Assembly (NCBI GenBank): GCA_031763025.1
Contig: JASSKH010000023.1
Location: 2,631,501 to 2,695,500 of the forward strand
Source: Macrocystis pyrifera
Lineage: Eukaryota; Sar; Phaeophyceae; Laminariales; Laminariaceae
Direction of reading: 5' to 3'
Length of the DNA stretch: 64,000 nucleotides
The position numbers were made by a program, and so were the translations under genes. Position 1 is the stretch's first letter; every line of letters starts with the position of its first letter. The notes beneath the pieces are model-generated. The model was not told the origin of the DNA and did no database searches. It saw only the letters and a list, made by a program, of their open reading frames with translations. This document shows positions 1 through 11,700 of the stretch, one piece after another.

Positions 1-1190
1 ACGACTGACGGCTGGCAAACCTGCTGCTGTGTTCAATATGTCGCCGGATCAGCCGTTGAAGGGGTTGCTAAAGACGTTCGTGGTGGTCCAGCAGTCGATG
101 GGAAGGGGAGGGGGGGGGGGGGGGGGTGCCTCGCTTCCTGCCCTGTTGGTCTGCTGTCTACGGGAAATCAACGGTCGATTGATCGACGGTGCGGCCGACC
201 ACGACTGTACCGCACTGCCGTACTCCTATGTACCGGTGTAGTATTTGCACCGCTGTCTGCCGTACATATCGAATGCGGTAAAGCAGTAGACTACCGCTGT
301 ACTCTGTTGTAACTCTACTGCCTCTAAGCATGAATGCTGAGCGACGATGGCACGACGAAAATACTGACTTGGAATGTACGTCATACAGGTAGAGACTAGA
401 CTACACACAAACCGTCTACCTTCAAAACGAGACGTGGTGGTATGATGAGAACTCTACACACTGCACTCGTATACAGAAATCGGAAGTCAAGCCACGAGCA
501 AGGAGATTATTACTTTATTTTGCATAAAAGTACACAAGTTGCAGGTGTATCCTACACCAGTAAATAACGGCATTATATTTGTAGCACGAAGTTGTTGTAC
601 TGCTCTACACCTCGCTGCCTCGGCAAGGCATGTTGTGAGGCATGCCCTATCAGGCTTATAGCGAGTGGGGTAGGTCTTTCTGGCGGGTGTAAGGCCGGAC
701 TCACCCTCACGGAGTGATACCTGCTTGCTGCTGCGTGAGGCCACGAGGCTTAGGCGTAGCAGTATGGTTGGGTCGTACGTGGTGCGTCAGGCACGGACAC
801 CTACGATTCGCGCTTCTTTTTTAGGCAGTAGCAGCAGAGCAGCAATGCTCAATCGGGATGTCCGTGCGCGGAGGCAAGTGCCACCACGAGCCAACCTACG
901 GCACAGTCTAACTGCGCCGGCAGGAGGCTGGATTCGACGACGATTGCACATTGATTTCATTTCATGTGTGCGCGTATGCGCCTTCTTCGTCTCTTGTGTT
1001 TTTAGGTAGGGAGCGTTGTGCTGTCGTGCTTCCAAGTTGAATTTTGTTTTTTTTTTAATGTTTTTTCGGATCTTCCTATTTATTGGGCTCCAGCACCTTT
1101 GTGTGACCACGGACTCCTTGATTTGAGAGATAATGTGAGAACAACAGACAGTTTATACCTGTCATGGCCGGTTGGTTGCGACACTCGGTC
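1..1190. other. Left flank, no gene resolved
   Basis: No reading frame here has conserved sequence together with believable splice sites. A G homopolymer of about 18 bp lies near position 110. The short open frames on both strands have no recognisable domain. The minus-strand gene that starts at 3751 may send 3' exons into this region, but none could be recognised. Confidence 0.5.
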
Positions 1191-1575
1191 TTAGGCCAGT
1201 TCTTATGCAGTCGGAAACATGGATTGAAAAAGCCGGTTTCCGATCGGAGACAAAAATTGGCATTCTTATGCAGTTGAAAAAGCGCATTTTCAATCCAAGA
1301 TTTTTCGATTATGATTTCCAACTGGACCAAAGAGTCGAACAAACTGAGATTTTCGATCCAACTCGCCAGTCGATTCATGCATCGGAGAAGTTAGAATGGC
1401 CGGCCGCATACTCGTACGAGTATCACACACCCACACAATAACACGACATACGACACGACCCCACACCACAACATCGGCGACACTGGCTTGGCTGCTGTCA
1501 CTTCTGCTGCTGCTCGGCGCGAGTCAGCGTGACACATCCTTATCTACGCCCGTCAGCAGCACGTGACAGCACCCG

Positions 1576-1779
1576 ATGGCCGCAGTGCGCGGTATCGATG
1601 ACCTTTTGACAACTGCTGCGCTGGCTGTGGCTTTGGCGATTCTCGAAGATATCCAGCGCCGCGATGGTCTCGAGGACGAGATGGAGGAGAACGCCCCGCG
1701 TGTGAAGCTCGCACGCTGCTCGAGGAAAAAGCGAGGCATCAGCATATACGTGTGGTTGGACGCTGCTGCTGGAAGATGA
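1576..1779 (+). pseudogene. Possible transposase N-terminal fragment in Harbinger element
   Basis: A 67-codon ATG frame lies inside the inverted-repeat element. It encodes an acidic helical stretch followed by a basic cluster (CSRKKRG) leading into IYVWL. Harbinger-type transposases often begin with a helical leader and then a basic/aromatic patch, so this may be a remnant of one. It has no DDE catalytic region, ends quickly, and could be a chance frame. Confidence 0.3.
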
Positions 1780-1874
1780 AAACCTCTCTGACCCACGAGC
1801 ATTACGGCGAAGCAGTTTCGACCCGATTTTCGCCTGCCCTACCCTTTTTTCTTGGAGCAAGTCAATCTATAAAA

Positions 1875-1995
1875 AGTCACCCCTTTACATCAAGCCTGGT
1901 CGGTGAAAGCCCGACGTGCTCCGTCCCGGCGTTGCAGGGATGCGAGGGTCTATGGTCATACGACTACGGCCATGCACGATAATGAGTACATCCCC
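1875..1995 (+). mobile_element. Fragment of poly(C)-linked short retroelement
   Basis: This segment shares its core (GCCTGGTCGGTGAAA, CCCGGC, TAGGGATGCGAGGG-like, CGACTACGGCCATGC) with copies near 23.1, 24.1, 32.1, 35.1, 43.1, 44.2, 51.4 and 53.1 kb. It ends in the family signature GAGTAC followed by a short C run. It is truncated at its 5' side and nested in the Harbinger-like element, so it inserted later. Confidence 0.7.
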
Positions 1996-3027
1996 CTTAC
2001 ACCAAACGTCTCCAGAACAAACACAAAAACTGTGTATTCGATCCGACGGACGATAAGGGTAGCTATTCACAATGTAGTCGGAAAAATAAACGATCGGAAA
2101 CCGGCTTTTTCAATCCTAGTTTCCGACTGCATAAGAATTGGCCTTACATCGTGCAATGGTGTCATGATATCACAATATTATTGATAACCCTCTTGGGGGT
2201 TGAGAGGCAAACATGGACGAGTCAAATGGTGACTATATGGCCGAAAACACAGCAACCCGGCGGTGCTGGGTTGGGCAATCCGGTGCTGCTGGGATGGGAG
2301 TTTTACAGTTACCGCTGTATGATACTAATAGTACCGAACCATACACTGCAAGGAGTCGTACAACCCGCCATGATATAATGAGGCGTGCTACTACTGTTCT
2401 GCTGTTTGTTCTGCTGAATTATGAAGGGGAGTGGGGGGTAGGAAATCACGACGTGCTGCTGTACTGCTGTAGTCTAATCGTCTTGTGCTCGCATTTTATG
2501 TCCGTACGACGAACCAGGTAAGTATGTGAACATCACCTGTAAAACTGCTATGGGAGGTATTGAAGTGAAAGCCCGGTGTCACGCGTCACACGAAAGATGT
2601 ACTTCAGCTTTTGTTTGATTGCGATATGTTTACGTTCTTGTCGGATATCCACGGTTCAAGAAGGCGCTGCAGACTGCAGGTTCAAAAGGAGCACCGCGTG
2701 GCGGCTTCATTGGTAATATCTACGGCAATTACGCACGGTGCGGCAAGAGCATGACAAGTGAGAAGTCGCATAATATGCCGTCAGTGGTGATGAGGGATGA
2801 CATCATGCCTACTGCAAACTTCTTACGTACGGACATCATCATGATCATGTCAAGCATCGTCTCTTAGTTCTTCTGTTCATAAACATGCGGTACTGCTGTC
2901 CTTATCAGTATCGTACAAAAACAGGTACTCGTACGTGGTACTCTGTACAAAGCAATAAGATTACGATGGCTACGTATTGCCTACCCTGGACGGGCGCAAG
3001 TGATGGAGCCATCTGCAGGTCGCTCAC

Positions 3028-3751
3028 CATGGCCGCCAACACCCCTCGCCAGTCCCGCCTGGCTTCGAGCGTCTTCAGTCTTCGTATCAGGGCCTGCTGC
3101 TGTAATTGTGTTGGGGTAAGCTTAGTCCATAGCTCTCGTTCCTCGCTCTTGTGATGCTGGCCGTTGCGTGAGATTGCCTCGCGCTTGCCCGCCCCTCCAA
3201 CGGCAAACTGCTCCGTCCTACTTGCATCGCCTGAGCCCTTGTCGCGTTTTAGTGTTGAGCCCTCGTCTGCGAATTCTTCTGCCCTCGATTGTCTGCCGAC
3301 ACGTACAGGAGGTACCATACGACGGCATCTATGCCTGCCAAACAAGTACGTGCGCTCTGCGCGGACTTCTTCGGCTGTGCTGCATGATTGAGGTGATTGA
3401 AGCCACCCGCGCCTCCTGACACAACCAAGCGCATGCACTGCCGGCTTCGACGTTTCCCTGGGTAAACGCGGTGCCTGAACTACCCAGGTCGTCCCGGTGC
3501 TCCTTAGCAACGATTTCACTCGCATGATCACCGTCGCTGCTAACACCGACACAAGTTTGCGTCCTTGGTTTGCTATTTTTAACATGAGTGCTACCGGGTG
3601 TTCCATATCCTGCAGAAGCGTTATCTGGTCTGGGCTTTTCCATCGATCTCCACAACACAACTTGTTCTGTTGGCGCGAGACACCGCAGTCCTCGACCACG
3701 AACAACTTCTCGAGTAGCTTTTTCACGAGGACGTTTGCATCCCTGAATCAT
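3028..3751 (-). CDS. Probable PPR-type protein, 5' exons only
   Basis: Two exons fit on the minus strand. Exon 1 is complement(3421..3751), starting at ATG and ending in phase 1 before GTCAGG. Exon 2 is complement(3028..3266), preceded by TTCGCAG and followed by the donor GTGAGC. Together they give 190 codons. The N-terminal half is low-complexity and polar. Exon 2 ends in a basic helix-turn-helix stretch (LIRRLKTLEARRDWRGVLAAM, split here as RRLKTLEARR and DWRGVLAAM) that resembles the lead-in and first helix of pentatricopeptide repeats. PPR proteins bind organellar RNA. The family call is an inference, since only part of one repeat is visible. No 3' exons were found between 1 and 3026. The gene is divergent from PSMB6. 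Confidence 0.4.
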
Positions 3752-3804
3752 TGGCAAGACGCAGCGATCGCATTTTGAAAGCGTGAGCTCGAAGGAATCG
3801 AAGG
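3752..3804. promoter_or_regulatory. Very short shared 5' region between divergent genes
   Basis: Only 53 bp separate the minus-strand ATG at 3751 from the PSMB6 ATG at 3805. If both starts are right, the genes share one promoter region and their 5' UTRs overlap or are minimal. No TATA-like box is obvious. The call depends on the minus-strand gene model, which is uncertain. Confidence 0.4.
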
Positions 3805-6800
3805 ATGGATCTCACAACTCAACAAGAGTACCCAGGCCTGAAGCAAGGCGAGGTTTCGTCGGGGGGTGAGTACATCTCTAAGCCTTCAAATCAAGTGGGA
3901 ACATCGTCGATTGCGGTTCGAGCGAGATCGTGTTGTTGGATATACATACATACCAGGTTGCATTGATGGTGTGCAAGAGTAGAGTTCGATGTAAGCGCCT
4001 GCCGTTGCCTAACTCCTATGCAAGAGCAACGCATTCATCCTTATCGTCGTTTTGAACTATTACCAGGCAGGTGTATCAAGCAGTATAAATAGTCAACTAT
4101 TAATAGACAATAGACGTTGTGATACTGCTGTAATATCACTGCTGCTACTGCTGTGCTGTACAGCATAGAGATCGGAACGCTGCTTTCATCCTATTTTACA
4201 TACCGGGTACTGATGTACTACTGATGTACGATGATAATGCTGTAGCACCATCTAGAGTTTACGAGCAAGGAACACCATGTTGTCGTGGCTGCGTGTTTCC
4301 CAAGAGGGGGTTATGCCTTACCGTTGTCGTGAGGCCGTGGTCGCACCAATTCCAATGCTGATACTTGCCTCGTGTGGTGTGGTGTTTCGATGCGCCTTAA
4401 ATCTGCCACGTATTGTATGTACCTGGTGCTGGTATGATATCTCACCTATGACATGTAACTGCCATGACCTCACCAAAGGATGAAGCACTATTAATAGCAT
4501 CGCAGCGTCGCTAACTTCGTACGACCAGGCGCTTGGTGCACTCTACGGTTTACGGCCTACGAGCAAGTATTGTTCTTAAGATGACATCCAACATACGTGC
4601 TCTGACTGCTTGCTGTAAATATGCGTGTGATACGTGCCTGATATATTTTCGAAACTGTTGTATCACAGCGGTCAGCAAATATGGCGCAGTAGCGTGTCTG
4701 TTGGGCGTTTGGAATGACGAATACTCACACTCACGTACACTCAGCCCAGAAAATGGTGGACGTGCATATATCGTGCCAAGATTGAGCTGTGCAGACCTGT
4801 GCGCACGAAGTCTTTGTGCTTCGGCTCCTTCAGGGGTAGAGATTTCGCGCATCCTACCTACCTATCCTTGTAACTACCAGTAAAGCTGTTGGGGATGGTG
4901 CCCAAGCCAAGCTTCGTAGCCCGTTCTGTGCGCAATACGTTGGGTACTGCGGCAATGGACATAAGGACATATGCTCCTCTCTTGCTGCTGTGCCTTGAAT
5001 ATAGGTGTTTGCGTTGCAAAGGTCTGGTGCCATTGTGAAGAAGAGGGTTCAAATTTATCGTGTGTGGACGAAACCACCAGCGACTGACGGCAACCCCAAC
5101 CGCTCCCTTCCATCCTGCGCCTCCTTCTCACGCTTTTTTAGACCACAATCATGGCCGTAACCTACGATGGCGGGGTCATCATGGGTGCGGACTCGCGGAC
5201 TTCTACCGGCACGTACGTGGCCAATCGCGTGAGTGACAAGATTACGTCATTGCACGACTACATCTACGCCTGTCGCTCTGGATCGGCCGCTGATACCCAG
5301 GCTGTTGCGGACTACGTGCGCTACTTCTTGGCCTCACACAGGTGAGACACTCTAGTCGGAATTGCCCAATCGCTTCGCCGCAACGAAAGCATCTTCGAAT
5401 CCGCATTCCGTGATTTTTGCAAGCATAATAGCTGTGTGATTGCAATTTTGGCATACCGGCGTGGTATACGAGGTATATGAAAAGGCTAAAGAAAACGGGG
5501 GAGATAGAACGCGTTTTAATCTTCAAGCACTCCCGACCTTTCCTATGCGCCCACATGTGAGGTTGATGCTTCGGCCGCGTCGCCATGTACGCGGTGCATC
5601 GGAACCTGTAGCATGTGCGTTTATATACGTGCATACCCGCTGCCACGCACTTGTGTGGTGCTGAAATGTGACTATTTATTAGTGGAAGCACACATTTGGG
5701 TCATACTAAGTTATGCTGTGGAGTTTAACACCTCTGTCCCAAGTGTTTATATGATTGATGAATTTGTATGCCTGATTTCCATTCGCCAATCGATCGCTCC
5801 TGAAGATGTGCTGAATTCATGTCACTGCTGTTGTGACGCCGATGCTGATGTTGTGTGTCTCTCAGTGTCGAATTGGGACGGCTTCCGTTGGTGAAGACCG
5901 CGGCGAAAATGGCACGTGGTCTATGCTACGAGAACAAGGACCGACTGCTGGCGGGGATGATCATAGCAGGATGGGATCCGGTGGAGGGGGGAAGTGTGTA
6001 CGAGATCCCGCTGGGGGGGACAATGATGAAGCAGAAGTTTGCTATCGGGGGATCCGGCTCTACGTATATGTGAGCAGGATAGACGACGGCGACGACCGAC
6101 TGTTGCTGCAAGACCATGCGATCATCTTACGCTTGTAGGACTAATAGTAGATCGCATGATGCACCTTGGAGATCGTATCGCCACGATACCCAGGGCTGTT
6201 TTAGTTCGATTGGTAGTGTTGTCCAGAATCAAACTCGCACGTTAATGTGGTTGGTACCTGTGCGTTGCTCTGATTCCACCTCTAGGTGTGTTCTACGTTC
6301 GTTTCAGCCAAGATGCCGTTAACTCGGCTTCTCGAGTATTAATTACCATCGCTTTCGCTCCTTCGCTGTACGTGCCATCCAATGTTGCAACGGATACGGG
6401 CTCGTATGGCTGTGCATCCTTCGCTGTGATGAAACAGTTACGGCCACGTGGATGCAGAGTTCAGGGAAAATATGACAAAGGAGGAAGCGCAGCAGTTCGT
6501 CCGCAAGGCTATTTCTCACGCGATGGCTCGTGACGGAAGTTCGGGAGGAGTCATCCGGATGGTGGTAATCGACAAGACTGGGGTAAGCGACTAGCCCGGC
6601 GAGAAGTGTCCCCCAGTATCGAAGGGCAGGACTGGTTGATTATTTTGGATGCATCGCTGACCTTTCAAGCATTCCCGCGGTATCACCATGATAACAGCCG
6701 TATTTGACAGCGATACAGCGACCATAGTTCGCCATGATTCATGTCGACCATGGGACGCCATGTCGGATTATCGGCGTTTCTTTCATAATCTGCTCTCTTG

Positions 6801-7703
6801 TAGCACGAAAGGAATCATAACCTAAACATGAACTGTCACCTAGTTTCCGAACGTTGGTTCAGGGATTCCGTGAGAACTGTTTTTCACATCAGAAGTACAT
6901 GCGGTTTTGTTGAGTTTGACCCTGAAACTTCGCACACACCTTCCGTGCCCTTATGCCGAGGGGTTTTTGGGAGGGGTGCAAGATTTTCTTTTCTTCCGTC
7001 AGTTTTATAGGGTCTTCGGGTTTTCGTGAATATTGGGTTTTCTGAGACCTCTGATATCTAGTGAACGAAAAAACAAAACTCGCGCTCCCCCCATTCACCC
7101 CTCGGCATAATGGCACGGAAGGTGTCTGCGAAGTTTGAGGGTCTATTTTGAAAAACATGAGTTCTCTGAGCTTTCGTGAGCAAAAAGGTGGATACTACCG
7201 TTTTTTTTTTTCGAAATTACTTAGTTTCAGTATAGAGTCGACTTTTAGCGGTAATTTTTGCTTGATTTGATCCTACGCAGCCAATTTTTCGAATATTTGC
7301 GCAAACTTTTTCGACGTTGTAAAGACATGCCTTGGAGTACCTAGGACAGTTTCATTCAGAAAAAAAACGAAAAAAAAAAAGTTTCTTCCTGCGGAAGGGC
7401 GTGACCATTGTCGACCTTTTTTGAGGTCTGTGGTTGGTCGGGACACAATTTCGCTGCTACCGCCAGCCGTAGGCACTCAACAAAAAAAGTGGCTATGCCA
7501 TTCGCTTTTGCCGTCCATTACAGTCAGTATGATGCCACAAATGTGACATTCGAGTAGCGCTATTGCATGCAGCATTCATGTTCTGACACCTTGTTTTTTT
7601 AGCTTGAACCAGCCTCTGCCCGAAAAATTACGTGCGCGTGCTATTTATTCTCCAGGTTTCTCGCGAGTATATTCCAGGAGACAAGTTGCCGTTCGGACCA
7701 TGA
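3805..7703 (+). CDS. PSMB6: Proteasome subunit beta type-6 (beta-1, caspase-like)
   Basis: This encodes beta-1 of the 20S proteasome core, an N-terminal threonine protease that cleaves after acidic residues. The exons are 3805-3864, 5142-5341, 5866-6069, 6438-6582 and 7656-7703, giving 218 residues, a normal family length. Exon 1 encodes a 20-residue propeptide ([15 protein letters not shown]). Exon 2 starts with the mature TTIMAV, so the catalytic threonine is the codon at 5142. Counting from Thr1, Asp17 (ADSR), Lys33 (SDK) and Arg45 (ACRSG) are present. Arg45 lines the acidic-preferring S1 pocket specific to beta-1. GSGS and RDGSSGG, which carry the other active-site residues, are intact. 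Later junctions keep frame (phases 2, 2, 0). The exon 1 donor does not: the run of six G at 3861-3866 leaves one base too many before GTGAGT. The C-terminal exon ([11 protein letters not shown], stop) is plant-like. It converges with SNRPC. Confidence 0.95.
6918..7146. mobile_element. MITE in PSMB6 intron 4
   Basis: An inverted-repeat element of about 230 bp. The left arm reads GACCCTGAAACTTCGCA then CACCTTCCGTGCC and TATGCCGAGGGG. The right arm is its reverse complement with a few changes. There is no coding capacity. The ends are approximate because similarity fades gradually, and no clear target duplication was found. It lies entirely within the 1,073-bp last intron of PSMB6. Confidence 0.65.
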
Positions 7704-8414
7704 CCGTCCCTGGCGTCCGCAGAAGGCTCACATTTCGTTTTTCAGGACAAGGACGGCAAGGGAGGCGACATGTTGCCTGGAACAGCAACTCTTGCTTGGT
7801 TTCCGGCAAACGCGCATTATCACGGCTGAACGTTCTGGCTCGATTAGTGCTATAACCTGTTTTTTCGGTTGGGATTTGCTTGATTCGGGCTTGCTTCGCG
7901 GTTTGCGGTTTTTGAGGTGGTCCGCCTACTGTCCGACAAGCGCAAAAATTGAGTGGAAGTGGTGAACGAGCGAAATGACTTGAGGGCCAGAATGAAAACA
8001 GATTCTTCCACATGGACGCCGTTCAAAAATAGTTAGTGTCTAATGAACACGGACACTTAGCGTTTTCTACGCCTGCCATGCAATCGACGGCGAGAGAAGA
8101 AAAAAAAAAAGAGCAGTCCTGTGCTCTGACCGCATGCCGACCTCCATGACATGTACCAAATCATCCAGAACTCCTCGACGAGAGGCGACGCCTACGAGCG
8201 GAGTTACGGTACATCACATGCAGAATCAAGTGCGAAGCCGAAAGGTACTCAGGCTCGTTTGCGCGTGATCACACTTTTGGGTGGCATGCACGTTCCTTTA
8301 CATACGCAAGTTCCTTTACAATGTCTGCCATTTTGTTGCCGTCAACCAACTGATACCAATGCAGTTTATGCTACGAGTAGAGACATGGTGTAGAACTCGC
8401 TACAGCCGGAACAA
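7704..8414. other. PSMB6 3' flank, nothing resolved
   Basis: This is the region between the PSMB6 stop and the next open frame. It should contain the PSMB6 3' UTR and poly(A) site, but no clear polyadenylation signal could be assigned. Open frames here on either strand lack recognisable features. Confidence 0.5.
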
Positions 8415-8630
8415 ATGACGCGACCCCTTTGGCCCCGCCGTACTAATGTAGAGACAGACGCCCACCCGCCCCCCAAACGTACGACAGCCGGACGTCCGCC
8501 AACCCTTGCTTCGCCCCCACGACCTCCGCCCGTGCTCAAAACTCCACCTTGGAACTGCACGATGTCGCCTGTCGCCTCGCCACTACCATCACCAAAAGAT
8601 AAATCGTTCAAAAAACAAAAGCGGCGTTGA
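8415..8630 (+). CDS. Small proline-rich ORF, doubtful
   Basis: A 71-codon ATG frame is rich in Pro, Thr, Arg and Lys, with a basic C-terminus (KDKSFKKQKRR then stop). It lies between the converging ends of PSMB6 and SNRPC, so it could be 3' UTR sequence rather than a gene. An in-frame exon-like stretch follows to about 8764, where a GTAACG donor could occur. No family is recognised. Confidence 0.2.
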   Translation: MTRPLWPRRTNVETDAHPPPKRTTAGRPPTLASPPRPPPVLKTPPWNCTMSPVASPLPSPKDKSFKKQKRR

Positions 8631-8775
8631 TATCCATGTCCGTCCGTAAGTTCTTCGACAAGGACGTCGCCACATCTACCCTGAGCTTGAGTGCTGTTGC
8701 TCCCGACGGTCCTGAATTCCCGACGCTCCTCAGAAGCAACAACACAGGAAACCAGAAGCAGTCAGGTAACGACGC

Positions 8776-11700
8776 CTATGCCCTCAATCCTTCTGGACCG
8801 GACCCTGCTGGGCCAGGGCCGTTTCCGTTTCCATTGACGTTGGGGGGGGGTTGGATAGGTGGTGTTTGTCCCTGAGGTGGAGCTTGGGGCGGGGGCCCCC
8901 CAGGGGGACCACGGGGGGCACCCATTCCGCCCGGCGGTCCTCCCATACCGAACCCACCCGGCGGCGGACCACGAGGTCCCCCCATTCCAACGGGTGGGCC
9001 TCCCATCCCGCCACCACGTGGTCCGCCCATGCCAAAGCCACCGGGTGGGGGGCCCATGCCGAAGCCTCGGGGACCACCCATAGGACCGCGAGCCATGGGT
9101 CCTCCCATCGGCCCTCCCATCATTGGACCCCCCCCGCTCATTGGGCCCATGCCGTTCATCGGACCGCGCCCCTGTCATTTGGGTCAAGATCAGGGATTAG
9201 GGTCGGATTAGTGAGTGAGGCAAAATATTCCACAGTGTAAGAAACATACTCGCTTTCGGAAGTAGACAAAAAACAGACAAAACAAGCCAGGCAAGGGGGC
9301 TTACAAGCTGCAACTACTTTCATAATATCACTAATAATGGAATTGACATTAGATCAAGGGGGATGGGGTAAGATACTGCTGAAGTGCGACTCTGCGAGGC
9401 AACACAGACAACGTAACAACGTCACATGATAACTCAAGACCTCAAGAACTCAAGCACGTGTATGACCAGGGCAATACTAGCGCATGTCATTCAGTTCGAA
9501 CACTGCCCTCACAAACGTAAGGCTATACCTGGTAGTACTGTAGTAAGTGCAAAACACGATCCAGAACTTTGGGGATATGTCGGGCCGAACACCACGGGAT
9601 GGCTTAGCTCTCATCGTGACTTTCGACAACATTGATGAACTCGAAAAACAGCAACCCTACTCCCTATATTTGATGCACCCTGCTTTCCATCGCCTTCGTC
9701 ACTTCGTTTCTTTCACATTCCAACAAGAAAAACCCTGCTGTAGGCTCTAGGTAGCTCAGCTCCAATACCTTCACCCATATACACCCCCGAGTGCAAACTA
9801 TGGCTGTCGTGCACGAAGTACGGTCCTACTGTAAATATGAATAGCTGCCCATTTATCATCATGCGCACGCACCCCCATTCCTCCGCCACCAGGCATGAGC
9901 GAGTTGTTCATGGCACCCCTGCCCAAAGATCCTGAACCCATGGTCCTAGGGCCACCAGGGCCGGAGATCATGCCCTGGCCGCCGGAGCCCATGCCTTGGG
10001 GACCCATGTTCATCGGTCGCCCACCGCTGGGCACTGCTCCACTTCCCACTCCAGCACCTGCGTTCGCGTTTTTATTTGTCAGCCAGGGAAGCAGGCACAG
10101 GTTCGGTGCTTGGAAAGAGTGCAACGGTCTGAACAGTATTATGTCCGGGGTTACCTTAATCTCTGTTTCAAGACAACGAGCGTACGCCAGTCGTACGCAG
10201 GACAGCCAAGAAAATGCCTCCAGAGCGTGCGCCTCGCGTGGCTCAAAAACCGACGTCAGCACCAAAAGTGTAGCGGTTTCAGTTAATCGCGTTTCTTCAT
10301 GCTAGTGCTTGTCCTGACATGAAAGCGCGATGCTGACTATTCTTCCACCTCTTCTGCGCCATTCCAAGTTGCGTGTATCCTGTGCACGTGACCACTCACC
10401 GCCATTAGCGGCCTGTTTCTTCATGAAATCATCCAAGAATTGTTTGTAGTGCAGCTTCACGTTATCGGTGTGCTTCCATCCTGCTTGAGGTGAAATTACA
10501 CCACGTCAGCGTCGGGGGGAACGAGTGGGGGCCGAAACGTTGAATGTTGAGGGTCAAATATCAAAACATCGAAGAGATCGGCCCAGCAGATGAATGTGTA
10601 ACTAACACCAGGTACCTGCGGTAAATTGGGACCACAGGTACTTGGTATCGCAAATCTGCTGTTGATAACGGTGTGTATCACAATCAGCAGAGACAAATGG
10701 TCAAAAGTTTGGACGCCGAACGAAGGAACGAATGCAGTCACGGTGTGACCCTTGAACCATTATACGCAGCCAAATGGAAAGCAACTCTGATTCCAGTACA
10801 GCAGTACGTAGTTTGTTCCCGAAACGCGACAGCAGCAACGATAGATACACAATGAGAACACAGAGCGCAGCTCAGCCACGGAGTTAACCGGGAGATATCA
10901 AGACCAAAAGTAGGCGAAGGCGATCTGCACTACAATAATATGCCACTATGCCGCGAATTGCGTATGGAATACTGTACCTGGAATTTTTTATATTTTTTAG
11001 AACACCTCGTATACGTGATACGTACGGTACCGGAGTACCAGGTACTGTACCTCGAATGCATCCTATTGCTATGAAACAAGCATAACGACACAGGTCGACG
11101 TAAAGTCAACTGTTTCGGTTTTTCGATCGCCTGCAACAAAAGCGCCACCAGATTCTCCGGTGGGGATTCAAAAAACAAAACAAAACAAACATACCGGTGG
11201 CATTTTTTACCACACCAAAATTAAATATACGGACATATGACTCATTTTGACTCCCCTGCTTGAATGACGCTCCCTCCACACGATATTTTACCCGGTAAAA
11301 TGTACTGTACTCGTACCTTGGAAAGATCGTGGTATTAATATATATGGTATGTATCGTGGTTCATATCAACTACCATCACTTCGAGATACCGGCACGAGTG
11401 GGTCCATTCTGTGAGAGTACGTACACACCAGTATCACTTTTACTTTCCAGCCCACTCGTAGGAGGTTTTACCCTCGACGATCTTCTGGACAAGCCGTGGT
11501 CACAGGTGTCGTCCCTTCTCCCCCCCGGTACGTGCCTTTATTTTTTATCGCGCATAGGGTTCAGCATTCCCACTGCTCGTCGATTTTCATCGAATGTAGC
11601 CAACTCACGCTTTCGCGCTTTCCGCTTATCAATTTTTTATGCAAGAAAAAGTCCCTATGAGCATGCGCTCGGTGAGACTTGAACCCACGAAATTGATCTT

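Larger units (their letters stand above)
1194..2143 (+). mobile_element. PIF/Harbinger-like DNA transposon, decayed
   Basis: The terminal inverted repeats are about 53 bp and differ at about three positions. The left one begins GGCCAGTTCTTATGC at 1194. The right one, read inward from 2143, begins GGCCAATTCTTATGC. TTA lies directly outside both ends (1191-1193 and 2144-2146). A 3-bp TTA/TAA duplication is the target-site signature of the PIF/Harbinger superfamily. At 950 bp the element is too short for a complete transposase, so it is non-autonomous or internally deleted. A later poly(C)-type retroelement fragment sits inside it at about 1875-1995. Confidence 0.75.

Noticed and set aside
8851..9240. 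Plus-strand frame of about 129 codons
   Set aside because: It is the antisense of the glycine/proline-rich SNRPC tail. GC-rich repeats leave the other strand open.
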